Below are positions 9,337-18,974 of a DNA stretch of 64,000 bases, in pieces. Every line of letters starts with the position of its first letter. Position 1 is the stretch's first letter. Location of the stretch: contig NZ_JAYEES010000002.1 of assembly GCF_034653275.1 (NCBI RefSeq), forward strand, positions 62,001 through 126,000, written 5' to 3'. This stretch comes from Nitrospirillum sp034653275. Its GTDB lineage: Bacteria > Pseudomonadota > Alphaproteobacteria > Azospirillales > Azospirillaceae. A program made the translations under genes and the position numbers. The notes beneath the pieces are model-generated. The model saw only the letters and a program-made list of their open reading frames with translations, had not been told where the DNA came from and searched no databases.

Positions 9337-11676
9337 TTAAGCCCGTGTGGCGGTGAAGGAGGGCGGCCGGTCGGCGGGGTCGGCACCGAAGCGGGGGTTG
9401 GGCTTGGGGCCCAGGGTGAAGACCAGGCGGCCACCCTGCACCAGGTCGGCGTGGCGGATCCAGGTGCGGGTATATGGCTTGCCCTGCCAGGTGACCGACT
9501 GGATGTAGGGGCTGTCCGGGGCGTTGCCGGCGGCTTCGATGGTCAGGGTCCGGCCCTCGCCCACCGTCACGTCCACCCGGTCGAACAGGGGCGAACCGAA
9601 GACGTAGATGGGGGTGACCGGGTCGACGGCGTACAGGCCCAGCGCGCTCATCAAATACCAGGCGCTCATCTGGCCGCAATCCTCGTTGCCGGCCAGGCCG
9701 TCGGGATCCGCCCGGTACATGGTCTTCAGCAGGCTGCGCACCCGCGCCTGGGTCTTATGCTGGGCTCCGGTGTAGGCGTAGAGATAGGCGATGTGGTGGC
9801 TGGGCTCATTGCCGTGGGCGTATTGCCCCACCAGGCCGGCGATGTCGGGCGGCGCGTCGTCCGGCAGGTCGGAACTGGTGGTGAACAGCTCATCCAGCTT
9901 GCGCTCGAACGCCGCTGGCCCCCCGAACATTTCCATATAGCCGTAGACGTCGTGCTGGTTCAGGAAGGTGGCCTGCCAGGCGTTGCTTTCCGTGAAGTCG
10001 CGCCACTTGCGGCTATGGCCCATGCCGCGCGGGTCGAAGGGCTGGGCCCAGCTGCCGTCGGTGAAGCGCGGGCGCATGAAGGTCATGTCGCGATCGAACA
10101 GGTTGCGATAGTTCAGGGAGCGCTTGCGCAGCGCGTTGGCGTCCTCCGTGGCGCCCACGGCGTCGCCCAGGCCCGCGATGGCCCAGTCGTCATAGGCGTA
10201 TTCCAGCGTCTTGCTGACCGCCTCCTCCACCGTGTCGCTGGGGATGTAGCCCAGGCGCCGGTATTCCGGCAGGCCGCTGGTCTGACCCTGCAGGGCCTGC
10301 TTGCGGAAAATGGGCCAAGCCGCCTTGTAATCGACGCCGGGTATGTTCTTGGCCGCCGCCTCGGCCACCACCACGGCGGAATGCCAGCCGATCATGCAGC
10401 CGGTCTCGGTACCCTGCAGCGGCCACACCGGCGGGCCGGCGGGGCTTTCCTGCGCCATGCGCACCAGGCCGCCCACGATGTCGCCCACCCGGCCGGGCGG
10501 CTGGGCCAGGGTGAACAGCGGATGCAGGGCGCGGTAGGTGTCCCACAGCGAATACGTGGAGTAGTTGTTGGCCCCCGTCGGCAGCTGGCGCACCGTGCTG
10601 TCCATGGCGCGGTAGCGGCCGTCCACATCGCTGAACAGCGTGGGCGCCAACAGGGCATGGTAGAGGGCGGTGTAGAAGATTTTGATGTCGGCGTCGTCGC
10701 CGCCCTTGGTGATCGCCAGGCGGCCCAGCTCCGCCTCCCATGCCGCGGCCGCCGCCGCGCGCACCCCGTCGAAATCCCAGCCCGGGATTTCCGCGTCCAG
10801 GTTGCGCAGGGCGCCGTCGATGTCGACGGCCGACAGGCCCACCTTGACCAGCAGTGGGCCGCTGTGGGCGTCGGGCAGGTCGAGCACGCACTTCAGCGCG
10901 GCCCCCTCCACCGCTTGCGCGCCCTCGGGCAGCGCGTGGTCGTTGCTGTAAAGGCGCGCGCCGGCAAAGGGGCGCGACAGCTTCATCGCGAAATAAATGA
11001 CCCGCCCCTGCCCCCATTGATGGACATGGCGGCCGCCCACCAGCGTGTCCTTGCCCACCAGGCGCAGCGAGGCGCCGGTGATACGGGTGACGGAGCCGGC
11101 GGGGTCCTGGAACCCGTGGGCGAAGTCGATCAGCAGGTGGGCGCCGGCCGCGTCAGGGAAGCGGTAACGGTGCAGGCCCGCCCGCGCCGTGGCCGTCAGT
11201 TCGGCCTCGATGCCGCTGTCCTTCAACCGCACGCGGTAGTAGCCCGGCGTCGCCTGTTCGTCCGTATGGTCGAAGCGGGCGCGATAGCCTTCATCGGGGT
11301 TCTCCAGCGTGCCGGGGTCCAGGCGTACCGGGCCCACACGGGGCACCACGAGCACGTCCAGCATGTCGCCCACGCCCGTGCCGCTGAGATGGGTGTGGGA
11401 GAAGCCCAAAAGGCTGCGATCCTGGATGTGATAGCCCGAGCAGGCGTCCCAGCCGGCGGTGTTGGTGTCGGGGCTCAGCTGCACCATGCCGAAGGGCACG
11501 GTGGCGCCGGGGTAGGTGTGGCCATGGCCGCCAGTGCCGATGAAGGGATCGACATGGCGGCAGAAGCCGGCACCGGCTTTCCGCCCCGTGCCGGCGAACG
11601 CGATGCCGACACCGCCCGCCAGCGGCACCAGGGCCGCGGCGGCCACGCCGCCCAGCAGGTCACGCCGTGTCATCAT
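9337..11676 (-). CDS. Exported alpha-1,2-mannosidase, GH92
   Basis: A 779-residue protein of the calcium-dependent GH92 exo-mannosidase family. The ATG at 11676 is chosen over an upstream TTG because GGAGGG sits 6-8 bases before it. A Tat signal (MTRRDLLGG) is followed by the hallmark N-domain DPFIGTGGHGHTYPGATVPF, GFSHTHLSGTG, and the C-domain motif GNEDCGQMSAWYLMSALG, which carries the catalytic acid. The family trims terminal alpha-mannose, most often alpha-1,2, from high-mannose N-glycans or fungal mannan. It lies 25 bp downstream of the GH125 gene on the same strand, so the two are likely co-transcribed and act one after the other. Confidence 0.95.
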   Translation of the reverse strand: MMTRRDLLGGVAAAALVPLAGGVGIAFAGTGRKAGAGFCRHVDPFIGTGGHGHTYPGATVPFGMVQLSPDTNTAGWDACSGYHIQDRSLLGFSHTHLSGTGVGDMLDVLVVPRVGPVRLDPGTLENPDEGYRARFDHTDEQATPGYYRVRLKDSGIEAELTATARAGLHRYRFPDAAGAHLLIDFAHGFQDPAGSVTRITGASLRLVGKDTLVGGRHVHQWGQGRVIYFAMKLSRPFAGARLYSNDHALPEGAQAVEGAALKCVLDLPDAHSGPLLVKVGLSAVDIDGALRNLDAEIPGWDFDGVRAAAAAAWEAELGRLAITKGGDDADIKIFYTALYHALLAPTLFSDVDGRYRAMDSTVRQLPTGANNYSTYSLWDTYRALHPLFTLAQPPGRVGDIVGGLVRMAQESPAGPPVWPLQGTETGCMIGWHSAVVVAEAAAKNIPGVDYKAAWPIFRKQALQGQTSGLPEYRRLGYIPSDTVEEAVSKTLEYAYDDWAIAGLGDAVGATEDANALRKRSLNYRNLFDRDMTFMRPRFTDGSWAQPFDPRGMGHSRKWRDFTESNAWQATFLNQHDVYGYMEMFGGPAAFERKLDELFTTSSDLPDDAPPDIAGLVGQYAHGNEPSHHIAYLYAYTGAQHKTQARVRSLLKTMYRADPDGLAGNEDCGQMSAWYLMSALGLYAVDPVTPIYVFGSPLFDRVDVTVGEGRTLTIEAAGNAPDSPYIQSVTWQGKPYTRTWIRHADLVQGGRLVFTLGPKPNPRFGADPADRPPSFTATRA

Positions 11677-11701
11677 GGAAAGGCCCTCCGTCAACGCCGG
11701 C

Positions 11702-13147
11702 TCAGGTCAAAGGTTGGCGCAGCAGTGCCGGCTTGCGCGCCATCAGGTCCAGGATCAGTTCGCCGAACAGGCTGTTGGCCCAGGCGAACCAGGGTCGGGT
11801 GAAGTGGCCGGGATCGTCCTGGCCGAAGGCTTCGTGCATGAAGCCGGTGCCGGCGTGCGTACCCTTCAGCCACCGCAGGCACTGGCGGATTTCCGCGTCG
11901 TCGTCGCTGGTCAGGGCACGGACGATCAGGGACATGGGCCAGATCATGCCCAACCCCACGTGCGGCCCACCCACGCCCTCCGCCGCGCGGCCCCGGAAGA
12001 AATAGGGGTTGCGGCCGCTCAGCACCCGTTCCCGGGTGCGCCGGTACAGCGGGTCCCCCGCGTCGCAGCAGCCCAGGTAGGGCAGGCTCAGCAGGCTGGG
12101 CACGTTGGCGTCGTCCAGGAACAGGGCGTTGCCGTAGCCATCGACCTCATAGGCCCAGACGTCCTGGCCTTCCCCGTCCGCCATGCGGCCATGCCGCGCC
12201 AACGCCGCCGCCACGGTGTCGGCAAGGCTATGACAGGCGGCGGCCAGGGTGACGTCACCATGGATGGCCTGCGCCATGTCGGCCAGCTGGCGCAGGCTGG
12301 CCACGGCGAACAGGTTGGCGGGGACCAGGAAGGGCAGCGCGCAGGCGTCGTCCGAGGGCCGGAACATGGAATGGATCAGCCCGACCTTGGCCGTGGGCGC
12401 GCCGTAGCCGTCCAGCGGCAGCGTGTCGTTGGGTGTTTCGCTGGTGCGCTGGAAGCGGTAGGGGCCGGGGCCGTCCAGCCTCTGCTGTTCCCGGAAGGTG
12501 CGCACCACCAGGGCCATGGCCTGGCGCCAGGCGGCGTCGAAGGGGATGGTGTCACCGGTCGCCCGCCAATAGCCGTGGGACAGGCGGATGACGTGGCACA
12601 GGCTGTCCACCTCCCACTTCCGCTCGGCCACCCCGGGCCTCATTCCTGTCATGTCGTCCTTGGCCCAGCTCAAGGGCGTCGGGACATCGGCGTCGCGGCT
12701 GAAGGCGTTGGCATAGGGATCGATCAGGATGCAGCGCGCCTGACGGCGGATCAGCCCCTGATAGAGGTGACGCAGGGCCGCGTCCCGCCGCGCCAGCGAC
12801 AGGTAGGGCCACACCTGGGCGGAACTGTCGCGCAGCCACAGGCAGGGGATGTCGCCGGTGATGACGAAGGCGTCGGGCCCGCCGTCCAAGGTGCCCAGGG
12901 ACACCGTGGTGTCCAGGGTGTTGGGATAGCAGTTCTGGAACAGCCAATAGAGCTCCGGATCGGCGATGGCGGCGCGGGCATCCCGTATCACCGCCTCCAC
13001 CGCCGGGCTCACATAGCCCCGGGCGCCGGGTGCCGGTCGCCGGGAAGCCAGGACGGGCGCGCCGGCGGCGCGAAGCGGACCCGTCAAGCCCAAGCCTGCG
13101 CCGGCCACGGCCATCGTCAGCACATCTCGGCGATTAGGCATCTGCAT
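11702..13147 (-). CDS. Exported exo-alpha-1,6-mannosidase, GH125
   Basis: A 481-residue protein of the metal-independent GH125 family (formerly DUF1237). Visible hallmarks are YWLFQNCYPNTLDTTV near residue 95, the strongly conserved ITGDIPCLWLRDSSAQVWPYL near 125-145, DDMTGMRPGVAERKWEVDSLC near 220, and GLGMIWPMSLIVRALTS toward the end. The N-terminus is a twin-arginine signal (NRRDVLTMAVAGAG). GH125 enzymes release non-reducing-end mannose linked alpha-1,6, the bond exposed after GH92 trimming of N-glycan antennae. It lies between GH92 and the TonB receptor, a typical glycan-uptake arrangement. Confidence 0.95.
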   Translation of the reverse strand: MQMPNRRDVLTMAVAGAGLGLTGPLRAAGAPVLASRRPAPGARGYVSPAVEAVIRDARAAIADPELYWLFQNCYPNTLDTTVSLGTLDGGPDAFVITGDIPCLWLRDSSAQVWPYLSLARRDAALRHLYQGLIRRQARCILIDPYANAFSRDADVPTPLSWAKDDMTGMRPGVAERKWEVDSLCHVIRLSHGYWRATGDTIPFDAAWRQAMALVVRTFREQQRLDGPGPYRFQRTSETPNDTLPLDGYGAPTAKVGLIHSMFRPSDDACALPFLVPANLFAVASLRQLADMAQAIHGDVTLAAACHSLADTVAAALARHGRMADGEGQDVWAYEVDGYGNALFLDDANVPSLLSLPYLGCCDAGDPLYRRTRERVLSGRNPYFFRGRAAEGVGGPHVGLGMIWPMSLIVRALTSDDDAEIRQCLRWLKGTHAGTGFMHEAFGQDDPGHFTRPWFAWANSLFGELILDLMARKPALLRQPLT

Positions 13148-13211
13148 CCCATATCCCGGGCCCGTGATGGGGGCGGGCCGGTTCCGCCCGGCCTTATCCC
13201 CGCAGAATAGG

Positions 13212-13244
13212 GAAAGGCCCTGGTGACCGCCACCAGGACCTTTC
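13212..13244 (-). terminator. Hairpin downstream of TonB receptor (terminator or attenuator)
   Basis: CCTGGTG (13219-13225) pairs with CACCAGG (13231-13237) around a 5-base loop. Beyond one mismatch, GAAAGG (13212-13217) pairs with CCTTTC (13239-13244). On the minus strand the hairpin follows the receptor stop at 13259 and precedes the GH125 gene. The following tract is only weakly T-rich (TTTCCCTATT), so it may attenuate, letting the receptor be made in excess of the glycosidases. Confidence 0.6.
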
Positions 13245-13258
13245 GTCCCGCTTCAGGA

Positions 13259-16213
13259 TCAGTAGCTGTACTTCATGCTGACCAGAATGGTTCGCCCGGT
13301 ATCCACGATATCGGAAATCGCCAGGCTCTCCTTGCCGATATGCGACCAGTAAGAAATATCGTCGAACAGGTTCGACACCGAAACGTCGGCCCGCACGCCG
13401 TAGCCGAAATCGTAGCCGGCATGCAGATCCACGCGCTGGACCGGGCGGATCCATAGGTCGTCCCAACTGCCGCCCAGACCCAGGTAATCGTACTGGGTCA
13501 CGTAGGCCCCGGTGTAGTGGTAGATCAGGTCCAGGGTGAAGCCGTCCTTTTCGTAGAAGGCCTCGATGTTGGCCATCCATTCCGGGGCGTTCTGGATGCG
13601 CTCGTTGGGGTCCAAGCCCGGCGCCTTGGTATCGACCGACGTCCATTGCCGGGTGAGGTTGGCGCCGATGCCGAAGCCGTCGAACGGGGCCGGCATGTCC
13701 TGGAATTTCTGCCGGGCGGAGAGTTCGATGCCATAGACCTGGCCGTCGCCGCCGTTGGTGGGGTGGTGGAAGATCACCGAACCGCTGTTTGCCACCGCCG
13801 GATTGCTGTAGGTGCTGCCGTTGTCATAGATGTAGTTGGACAGTTGCTTGGCGTAACCCGCCACCACCAGGGTGCCGCCATGGCCGCTGTCCCACTGGCC
13901 GGAGAGGTCGTAGTTGACGGCGGTGATGGCCTTCAGGTTGGGGTTGCCCTCGGTGATGGTGGTGACGCCGTTGGAGATGCTGGTCTGCGACCCGCCGCCC
14001 AGCTGCACGAAGGGCGGGCGGGTGTAGCTGGTCCAGATGGCCGCGCGGTAGACCGAATTCTCATCGGGCCGATAGTTGGCGAAGATGCTGGGCAGGGGTT
14101 CGTTGTAGTGGGTGGAGTTATAGCCCCAATGGCCGGCCAGCTCATTGCCGTCGGCATCGTGCGGAGTCACCCAGAAGGTGTTGTGGATGGACGTGTGCTC
14201 AAAGCGGAAACCGGGGACGATTTCCAAATCGTCGAATTTCAGGTTGGCCATCACGTAGGCCGCCGACACGGCCTCGGTGCCCTTCTGGGTGTTGCAGTTC
14301 CAGTTGTTGATGTACAGGCTGCTGCAGCTGTCCAGATTGCCGGGATAGGCATAGGTGTTGTAGAGGCGGAACAGCGCCGCTTGGTCGATGATCGGCACGG
14401 ACCAGTTGTAGATGCCGGGATAGACCGATGAATAGTTGCCGCTGATGATGCCCAGCGAGCCGAAGGTGCGGCCGTCGTCGAAATTGCCGTTGTACCAGTC
14501 GCGGTTGGTCACCTGGCGCTCGCTGACCTGATACTTCGCGCCGAACTTGATGAATTCCAGCGGGCCGGCGTTGACATCGTAGCGGGTATCAAATTTGCCG
14601 CCGCCTTTCACCTGGCCGCTCAGCTGCGCGGTGATCTCACCCCGGTCGCGGGCCGGCAAGCTGGCGACGTTGCCCAGCTGCGCGATGACATCCGAACCGA
14701 CCAGCGGATAGGGGAAGTCATTCACGTAGGTCGCCAGGGTGTTGTTACCGTAGGCGAAGCCGTTGCCGTCGTTTTGGACCGAACGGGTGGAAATCTCGAT
14801 ATGGTCGGGGCGGTCGTTGTCACCCCAGCTCATGAAGACGTTGGGGCTGAAGGTCCAGTTGCCCCATTTCTTCTCGCCGCCGAACTGGGCCGTCGCCAGG
14901 TCGGAATATTCAGGGTTGGTTTCATACCAGAAGCGGGTGGACAGGTATTGGATGTTGGGGTGGTACAGGGGCGTGCTGCCGATCTGGTCATAGGTGACGT
15001 TCATGCCGATCAGCTGGCTTAAATTGCTGTTCTGCTGCGTCTCCGCCACCGCGTAGCTCAGGCGGAAATAGGCGCTGGCGGTCTCGTCCGGCTGCCAGTC
15101 CAACGAGACGTTGCCGCCATAGCGTTTGGTGAAGCCGGTAGAGACGCCGACGTTGAAGCCGGTGGTTTCCAGGTTCTTGGCCGGGTTCAGGTTGCTGGGG
15201 TTCGTGCCGTCGGCATTGGCCACGGCGAAGGCCCAGGCGTTGTCGCAACAGGTGGTTTCCGCGACGGCGCCCATTTCGCTGTTGGCGTAGTGGCGGATAT
15301 CGTAATAGGCGCTGACATAGACGCCGAACTGGTTGTCGCGGCCGAACTTGCCCGCCCCTTCACCCGCCAGGCCATAGCCCAGGCTGTCCTTCTTGTAATC
15401 CTGCGCCCGGGTTTCCAGCCGGCCGCTGGCCGTGAAGCTGAACATCAGCGGTTCGCTGTAATCGAAGGCTGTGGGCGTGCGGAAATCGACGGTGCCGCCG
15501 ATGGCGTCGCCATCCATGTCGGCCTTGGACGTCTTGTTGACGACAATGGTGTTCAGGCCGGACGGCGGCAGCAGGCTCAGCTGCACCTCGCGGCTGTAAG
15601 GCATGCCCTGGGCGACATTGGCGCCGTTGATCAGGTTGACGTTGTATTCGCCGTTCAGGCCACGGATGGAGGTGAACATGCCCTCGCCGCGTGAGGCGGC
15701 GCCGATGCCGCCCACGAAGGATTGTCCCTGACTCATGACGTTCACGCCGGGCAGCAGGCCCAGCGCCTCGGCCACGTTGTGCACCGCCGTGTGCTCCAGG
15801 TCGGCCGCCGACATGACGTCGACGGTGTTACTGGCGTTCATCTGCAGGCTGGATGCCTGGTAGCGGTTGGCGGCGACGATGATCTCTTGCAGCGCCGCGG
15901 TATAGGCCTCGAAGCTGACCGTCACGGCACCGTCCCTAGGCACGGTCACGCGGGTGGAGCTGGTGTGCAGGCCAGAGCGCGAGGCCGTGACCGTGTAGCT
16001 GCCCTCGGGAACGTTTGCCAGGGTGAAGGTCCCGTCCTCACCCGAGGCGGTGGAATAGCCGGTACCGGGTATGGTGATGGCCGTACCGGCCAGCGGCTTG
16101 CCCGTGCCCGGGTCCACGATCGTGCCAGTGATGCTACCTGCCATGGCCGGCAGCGAGAACGCCATCACCGTCGATCCCGCCAGAAGGCCAGCCCTGAATT
16201 TGCCCAGGCCCAT
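13259..16213 (-). CDS. TonB-dependent outer-membrane receptor with N-terminal carboxypeptidase-regulatory-like domain
   Basis: A 984-residue outer-membrane transporter. After a signal peptide (MGLGKFRAGLLAG to AMAG) comes a beta-sandwich domain at about residues 27-105 (GSITGTIVDPGTGKPLAGT, then GTFTLANVPEGSYTVTAS). Next are a TonB-box-like stretch (QEIIVAANR), a plug (EALGLLPGVNVMSQGQ, SIRGLNGEYNVNLINGANV, GGTVDFRTPTAF) and a beta barrel ending in the aromatic SMKYSY. The ATG is preceded by GGGGAG. Heading the GH125-GH92-GH29 block, it most likely imports fucosylated or mannosylated oligosaccharides; the substrate is inferred from neighbours. No SusD-like partner is present, as expected outside Bacteroidetes. 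Confidence 0.93.
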   Translation of the reverse strand: MGLGKFRAGLLAGSTVMAFSLPAMAGSITGTIVDPGTGKPLAGTAITIPGTGYSTASGEDGTFTLANVPEGSYTVTASRSGLHTSSTRVTVPRDGAVTVSFEAYTAALQEIIVAANRYQASSLQMNASNTVDVMSAADLEHTAVHNVAEALGLLPGVNVMSQGQSFVGGIGAASRGEGMFTSIRGLNGEYNVNLINGANVAQGMPYSREVQLSLLPPSGLNTIVVNKTSKADMDGDAIGGTVDFRTPTAFDYSEPLMFSFTASGRLETRAQDYKKDSLGYGLAGEGAGKFGRDNQFGVYVSAYYDIRHYANSEMGAVAETTCCDNAWAFAVANADGTNPSNLNPAKNLETTGFNVGVSTGFTKRYGGNVSLDWQPDETASAYFRLSYAVAETQQNSNLSQLIGMNVTYDQIGSTPLYHPNIQYLSTRFWYETNPEYSDLATAQFGGEKKWGNWTFSPNVFMSWGDNDRPDHIEISTRSVQNDGNGFAYGNNTLATYVNDFPYPLVGSDVIAQLGNVASLPARDRGEITAQLSGQVKGGGKFDTRYDVNAGPLEFIKFGAKYQVSERQVTNRDWYNGNFDDGRTFGSLGIISGNYSSVYPGIYNWSVPIIDQAALFRLYNTYAYPGNLDSCSSLYINNWNCNTQKGTEAVSAAYVMANLKFDDLEIVPGFRFEHTSIHNTFWVTPHDADGNELAGHWGYNSTHYNEPLPSIFANYRPDENSVYRAAIWTSYTRPPFVQLGGGSQTSISNGVTTITEGNPNLKAITAVNYDLSGQWDSGHGGTLVVAGYAKQLSNYIYDNGSTYSNPAVANSGSVIFHHPTNGGDGQVYGIELSARQKFQDMPAPFDGFGIGANLTRQWTSVDTKAPGLDPNERIQNAPEWMANIEAFYEKDGFTLDLIYHYTGAYVTQYDYLGLGGSWDDLWIRPVQRVDLHAGYDFGYGVRADVSVSNLFDDISYWSHIGKESLAISDIVDTGRTILVSMKYSY

Positions 16214-16773
16214 GTCTTGCTCCCCGATTTTAGTGGAGCGGCGGCCGGTTTCACCGGGGCATCGGTCCCCGGGGAAAGGATGGTTAAGCGCGCCGTTCTA
16301 CCTACAGAGGAACGCCCGGCCGGCGGCCAAGTCAATTCATTTTTTCTATTTTCTTTATTTTTGATCTAAAAATTCCATTCCAAGCCCCCTCCCATATGAA
16401 ACCAAAGTTCAGAGAGGTGGGAAGGACCGCCGGCGAAGATATTGGAATCGCTTGCATCGCCGGGGCAAGACATACGGCCGCGTCGCGCAACAGAAGGACC
16501 ATGCCGCAAGGCACCGTTTCACAACGGGCGGAAAAGGACGCTTTCCCTACGCTTCCATTGAGGCCGCGCCACTTGCCGATGCAAAGCCCCGGACCAGAGA
16601 AAACCCTTGAGGTGCATTCACACGGTTTTAGGCGGCGCGCAGGACCCCGCTTCTTTTCCGACTCGCGGAGATCGCCAACACAACCATCGAATGGAAAATA
16701 ATTTCCATTATTCTGAAATTAGGAATATATTTATCGAAATAACCCCCGCCACACGACAGGGAAAGCCGCAGCC
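16214..16773. promoter_or_regulatory. 560-bp divergent intergenic region between TonB receptor and second GH29
   Basis: No convincing gene lies here; the open frames on both strands lack coding character. It holds an AT-rich tract at about 16335-16380 containing AAATTCCATTC (16370-16380), and another at 16688-16745 with the inverted repeat described separately. Both tracts probably carry the divergent promoters of the leftward receptor operon and the rightward fucosidase. Confidence 0.55.
16690..16709. promoter_or_regulatory. Perfect inverted repeat containing GGAA-N6-TTCC
   Basis: AATGGAAA (16690-16697) and TTTCCATT (16702-16709) form perfect 8-bp arms around ATAA, 64 bp before the start of the second GH29 gene. 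The core GGAA-N6-TTCC has the same spacing as the repeat before iolC at 23752-23767. It is probably an operator; the protein that binds it is not known. Confidence 0.6.
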
Positions 16774-18160
16774 ATGGCCGTCATCCGCCGCCGCCTCGCC
16801 ACCATCCTGGCCGGCACCGCCCTCGCCACGCTCATGGCGCTGGGCGCTGGGGCCAGGGCGGACACCGCGCCGCCAGCTGCGGCCCAGGCCTATACGCCGA
16901 CGGCGGAGAACTTGGCCGCGCGGCAGTGGTTCCAGGATGCCCGGTTCGGCGTCTTTTTGCATTGGGGCCTGTACAGCGAACTGGGCGGCGCCGGCAAGAT
17001 GGGCATCGCCGAATGGATCATGGATGAGAACCAGAATCCCCGCCCGCCACTACGAACGCCTGGCCCGGTTCTTCAACCCCACGGCCTTCGACGCGGACAC
17101 CTGGGCGCAGACCTTCAAGGCGGCGGGCGCCCGCTACGTCGTCATCACGTCGAAGCACCATGAGGGCTTCGCCATGTTCGCCAGCAAGGCCAGCCCTTAC
17201 AACGTCGTCGACGCCACCCCCTTCCATCGCGATCCGCTGGCCGAACTTGCCGCCGCCTGCCGCAAGGCCGGGCTGAAGCTGTTCTTCTATTACTCGCAGC
17301 TGGACTGGCACCATCCCGACTATTTCCCCCAAGGAACGACGGGGCATGCCTCGGAGCGGCCGGCCGGTGGCGACTGGGACCGCTACATCGATTTCGAACA
17401 GGCGCAGCTGCGTGAACTGCTGACCCACTACGGGCCCATCGGCGGCATCTGGTTCGACGGTTGGTGGGACCAGAAGGACACGGCCTACAGGGATCGCTGG
17501 CGCCTGGATGAGACCTACCGCCTGATCCACGGCCTGCAGCCGGCCGCCCTGATCGGGAACAACCACCATCAGGCGCCCTTCCCCGGTGAGGATTTCCAGA
17601 TGTTCGAGCGTGACCTGCCGGGCGAGAACAGCATGGGCTTCAACAAGGCCGGCGTCAGCGCCCTGCCCCTGGAAATGGCCGAGACCATGAACGGCTCCTG
17701 GGGCTTCAACATGATCGACGACCAGTACAAGTCGACCGCGACCCTGGTGCGCAGCCTGGTGGGCGCCGCCGGCCGCAACGCCAACTTCCTGCTGAACACC
17801 GGCCCCATGCCCAATGGTGAGCTGCAGCCGGAAAACGTGCAGACCCTGAAGGACATGGGGCAATGGCTGAAACGCTATGGCGAAAGCGTCTACCAGACGC
17901 GGGGCGGCCCCCTGGCGCCACGCCCCTGGGGCGTCACCACCCAGGCGCCGGGGCGCGTCTACGTCCACGTCCTGGACTGGAAGGACAGCCCCCTATTCCT
18001 GCCGCTGACCCAAACGGTCAAGAAGGCGACGCTGCTGCGCGACGGCAGCGCCGTGACGGTCCAGGCCCGGCCCGACGGTCTGGAATTGACCCTGCCGGCC
18101 GCGACAGGCGAGGCTATGGACGGTTGGGACCGGGTGATCCGCTTGGATCTCGGCCCCTGA
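16774..18160 (+). pseudogene. Alpha-L-fucosidase, GH29, interrupted by a one-base frameshift
   Basis: The reading frame from the ATG at 16774 encodes a signal peptide and the start of a GH29 barrel (RFGVFLHWGLYSELGG, EWIMDENQ). At 17035-17036 the frame must move by one base: CAG-A-ATC-CCC continues as IPARHYERLARFFNP, which aligns naturally with GH29 proteins. Deleting one A restores about 461 codons to the TGA at 18158-18160. Downstream motifs are intact: SKHHEGFAMF, FYYSQLDWHHPDY, and GGIWFDGWWDQ with the nucleophile Asp. It is either a recent pseudogene or a base-call error. The second possibility is real because two other genes in the window also carry single-base shifts. It diverges from the TonB receptor and would add a second fucosidase to the locus. 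Confidence 0.8.
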
Positions 18161-18164
18161 GACG

Positions 18165-18974
18165 TCAGCGGCGCATGATCCAGTCGTGCGCAGGGTCGTT
18201 GCGGAAGATCCAGCGCCGCTCCGGCCCCGCCATCACGTTCAGGTAATAAAGATCGTAGCCGTGCGGGGCGCCCACGGGGTGATAGCCACGGGGCACCATG
18301 ACCACGTCGCCATCCTGCACGCAGATGGTCTCATCCAGGCTGCGGTCGTCGGTGTAGACGCGCTGGAAGGCGAAGCCCTGGGGCGGGTTCAGGCGATGGT
18401 AGTAGGTTTCCTCCAGCGCCGTCTCGTGGCCGGCCTCGGCCGTGTCGTGCTTGTGCGGCGGATAGCTGGACCAATGACCGCCGGGGGTGATGACCTCCAC
18501 CACCAGCAGGCTGTCGGCCGGCTTGCCCTCCGGCAGGATGTTGCGGACGTGGCGGGTGTTGGCGCCCTGGCCCCGCACCTCGCGCGGCATCTCATCCGCC
18601 GCGATCACCCGGGCCTCGGCGCCGGCATGGCCCGGGGCGGTGCAGACCGCCAGCTCCACCGCGTCGATCGCCACCACGCGGTAAGCTTGGTCCGCCGGGA
18701 CATACACCGCACCCGGTGCCTTGTCCTCGAATACACTGGTGCGGCCGCCGACGGGACCCAGGTCCTGGTCCCCCGCCGTCACCCGCGCCGTGCCGGACAG
18801 CACCACCAAGCAGGCCTCGCGCCCCGGCTCCGTCCCCTCCAACATCTGTCCCGGCGTCAGGCGGTGCAGGCGGAAGCCGACATGGGTCCAGCCGGCGCTT
18901 TCCGGCGTCACCTCCAACACACAGCCAGTGACATCGGGCGCTTGGGAACGCACCAGCAGGGGCGACGCGGTCAT
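18165..18974 (-). CDS. iolB: 5-deoxy-glucuronate isomerase
   Basis: A 269-residue bicupin of the IolB family, which isomerises 5-deoxy-glucuronate to 2-deoxy-5-keto-gluconate in myo-inositol catabolism. The N-terminal cupin spans about residues 15-110. The C-terminal cupin has the metal-binding cluster PPHKHD near 170, LEETYYHRL near 190 and VPRGYHPVGAPHGYDLYYLNVMAG near 230-250. Its ATG overlaps the iolE stop by four bases (ATGA). It is last in the leftward iolCDEB order and converges with the GH29 pseudogene with 4 bp between stops. Length is normal. Confidence 0.95.
   Translation of the reverse strand: MTASPLLVRSQAPDVTGCVLEVTPESAGWTHVGFRLHRLTPGQMLEGTEPGREACLVVLSGTARVTAGDQDLGPVGGRTSVFEDKAPGAVYVPADQAYRVVAIDAVELAVCTAPGHAGAEARVIAADEMPREVRGQGANTRHVRNILPEGKPADSLLVVEVITPGGHWSSYPPHKHDTAEAGHETALEETYYHRLNPPQGFAFQRVYTDDRSLDETICVQDGDVVMVPRGYHPVGAPHGYDLYYLNVMAGPERRWIFRNDPAHDWIMRR

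Noticed and set aside
9304..11802. A plus-strand frame of about 830 codons antisense to GH92
   Set aside because: The protein has no recognisable motif, while the opposite strand encodes a complete GH92 with all hallmarks. It is a shadow of a GC-rich gene.
16396..16701. A small plus-strand open frame of 101 codons in the receptor-fucosidase intergenic region
   Set aside because: Composition is unlike neighbouring proteins, no ribosome site or motif is visible, and it overlaps the probable promoter region.
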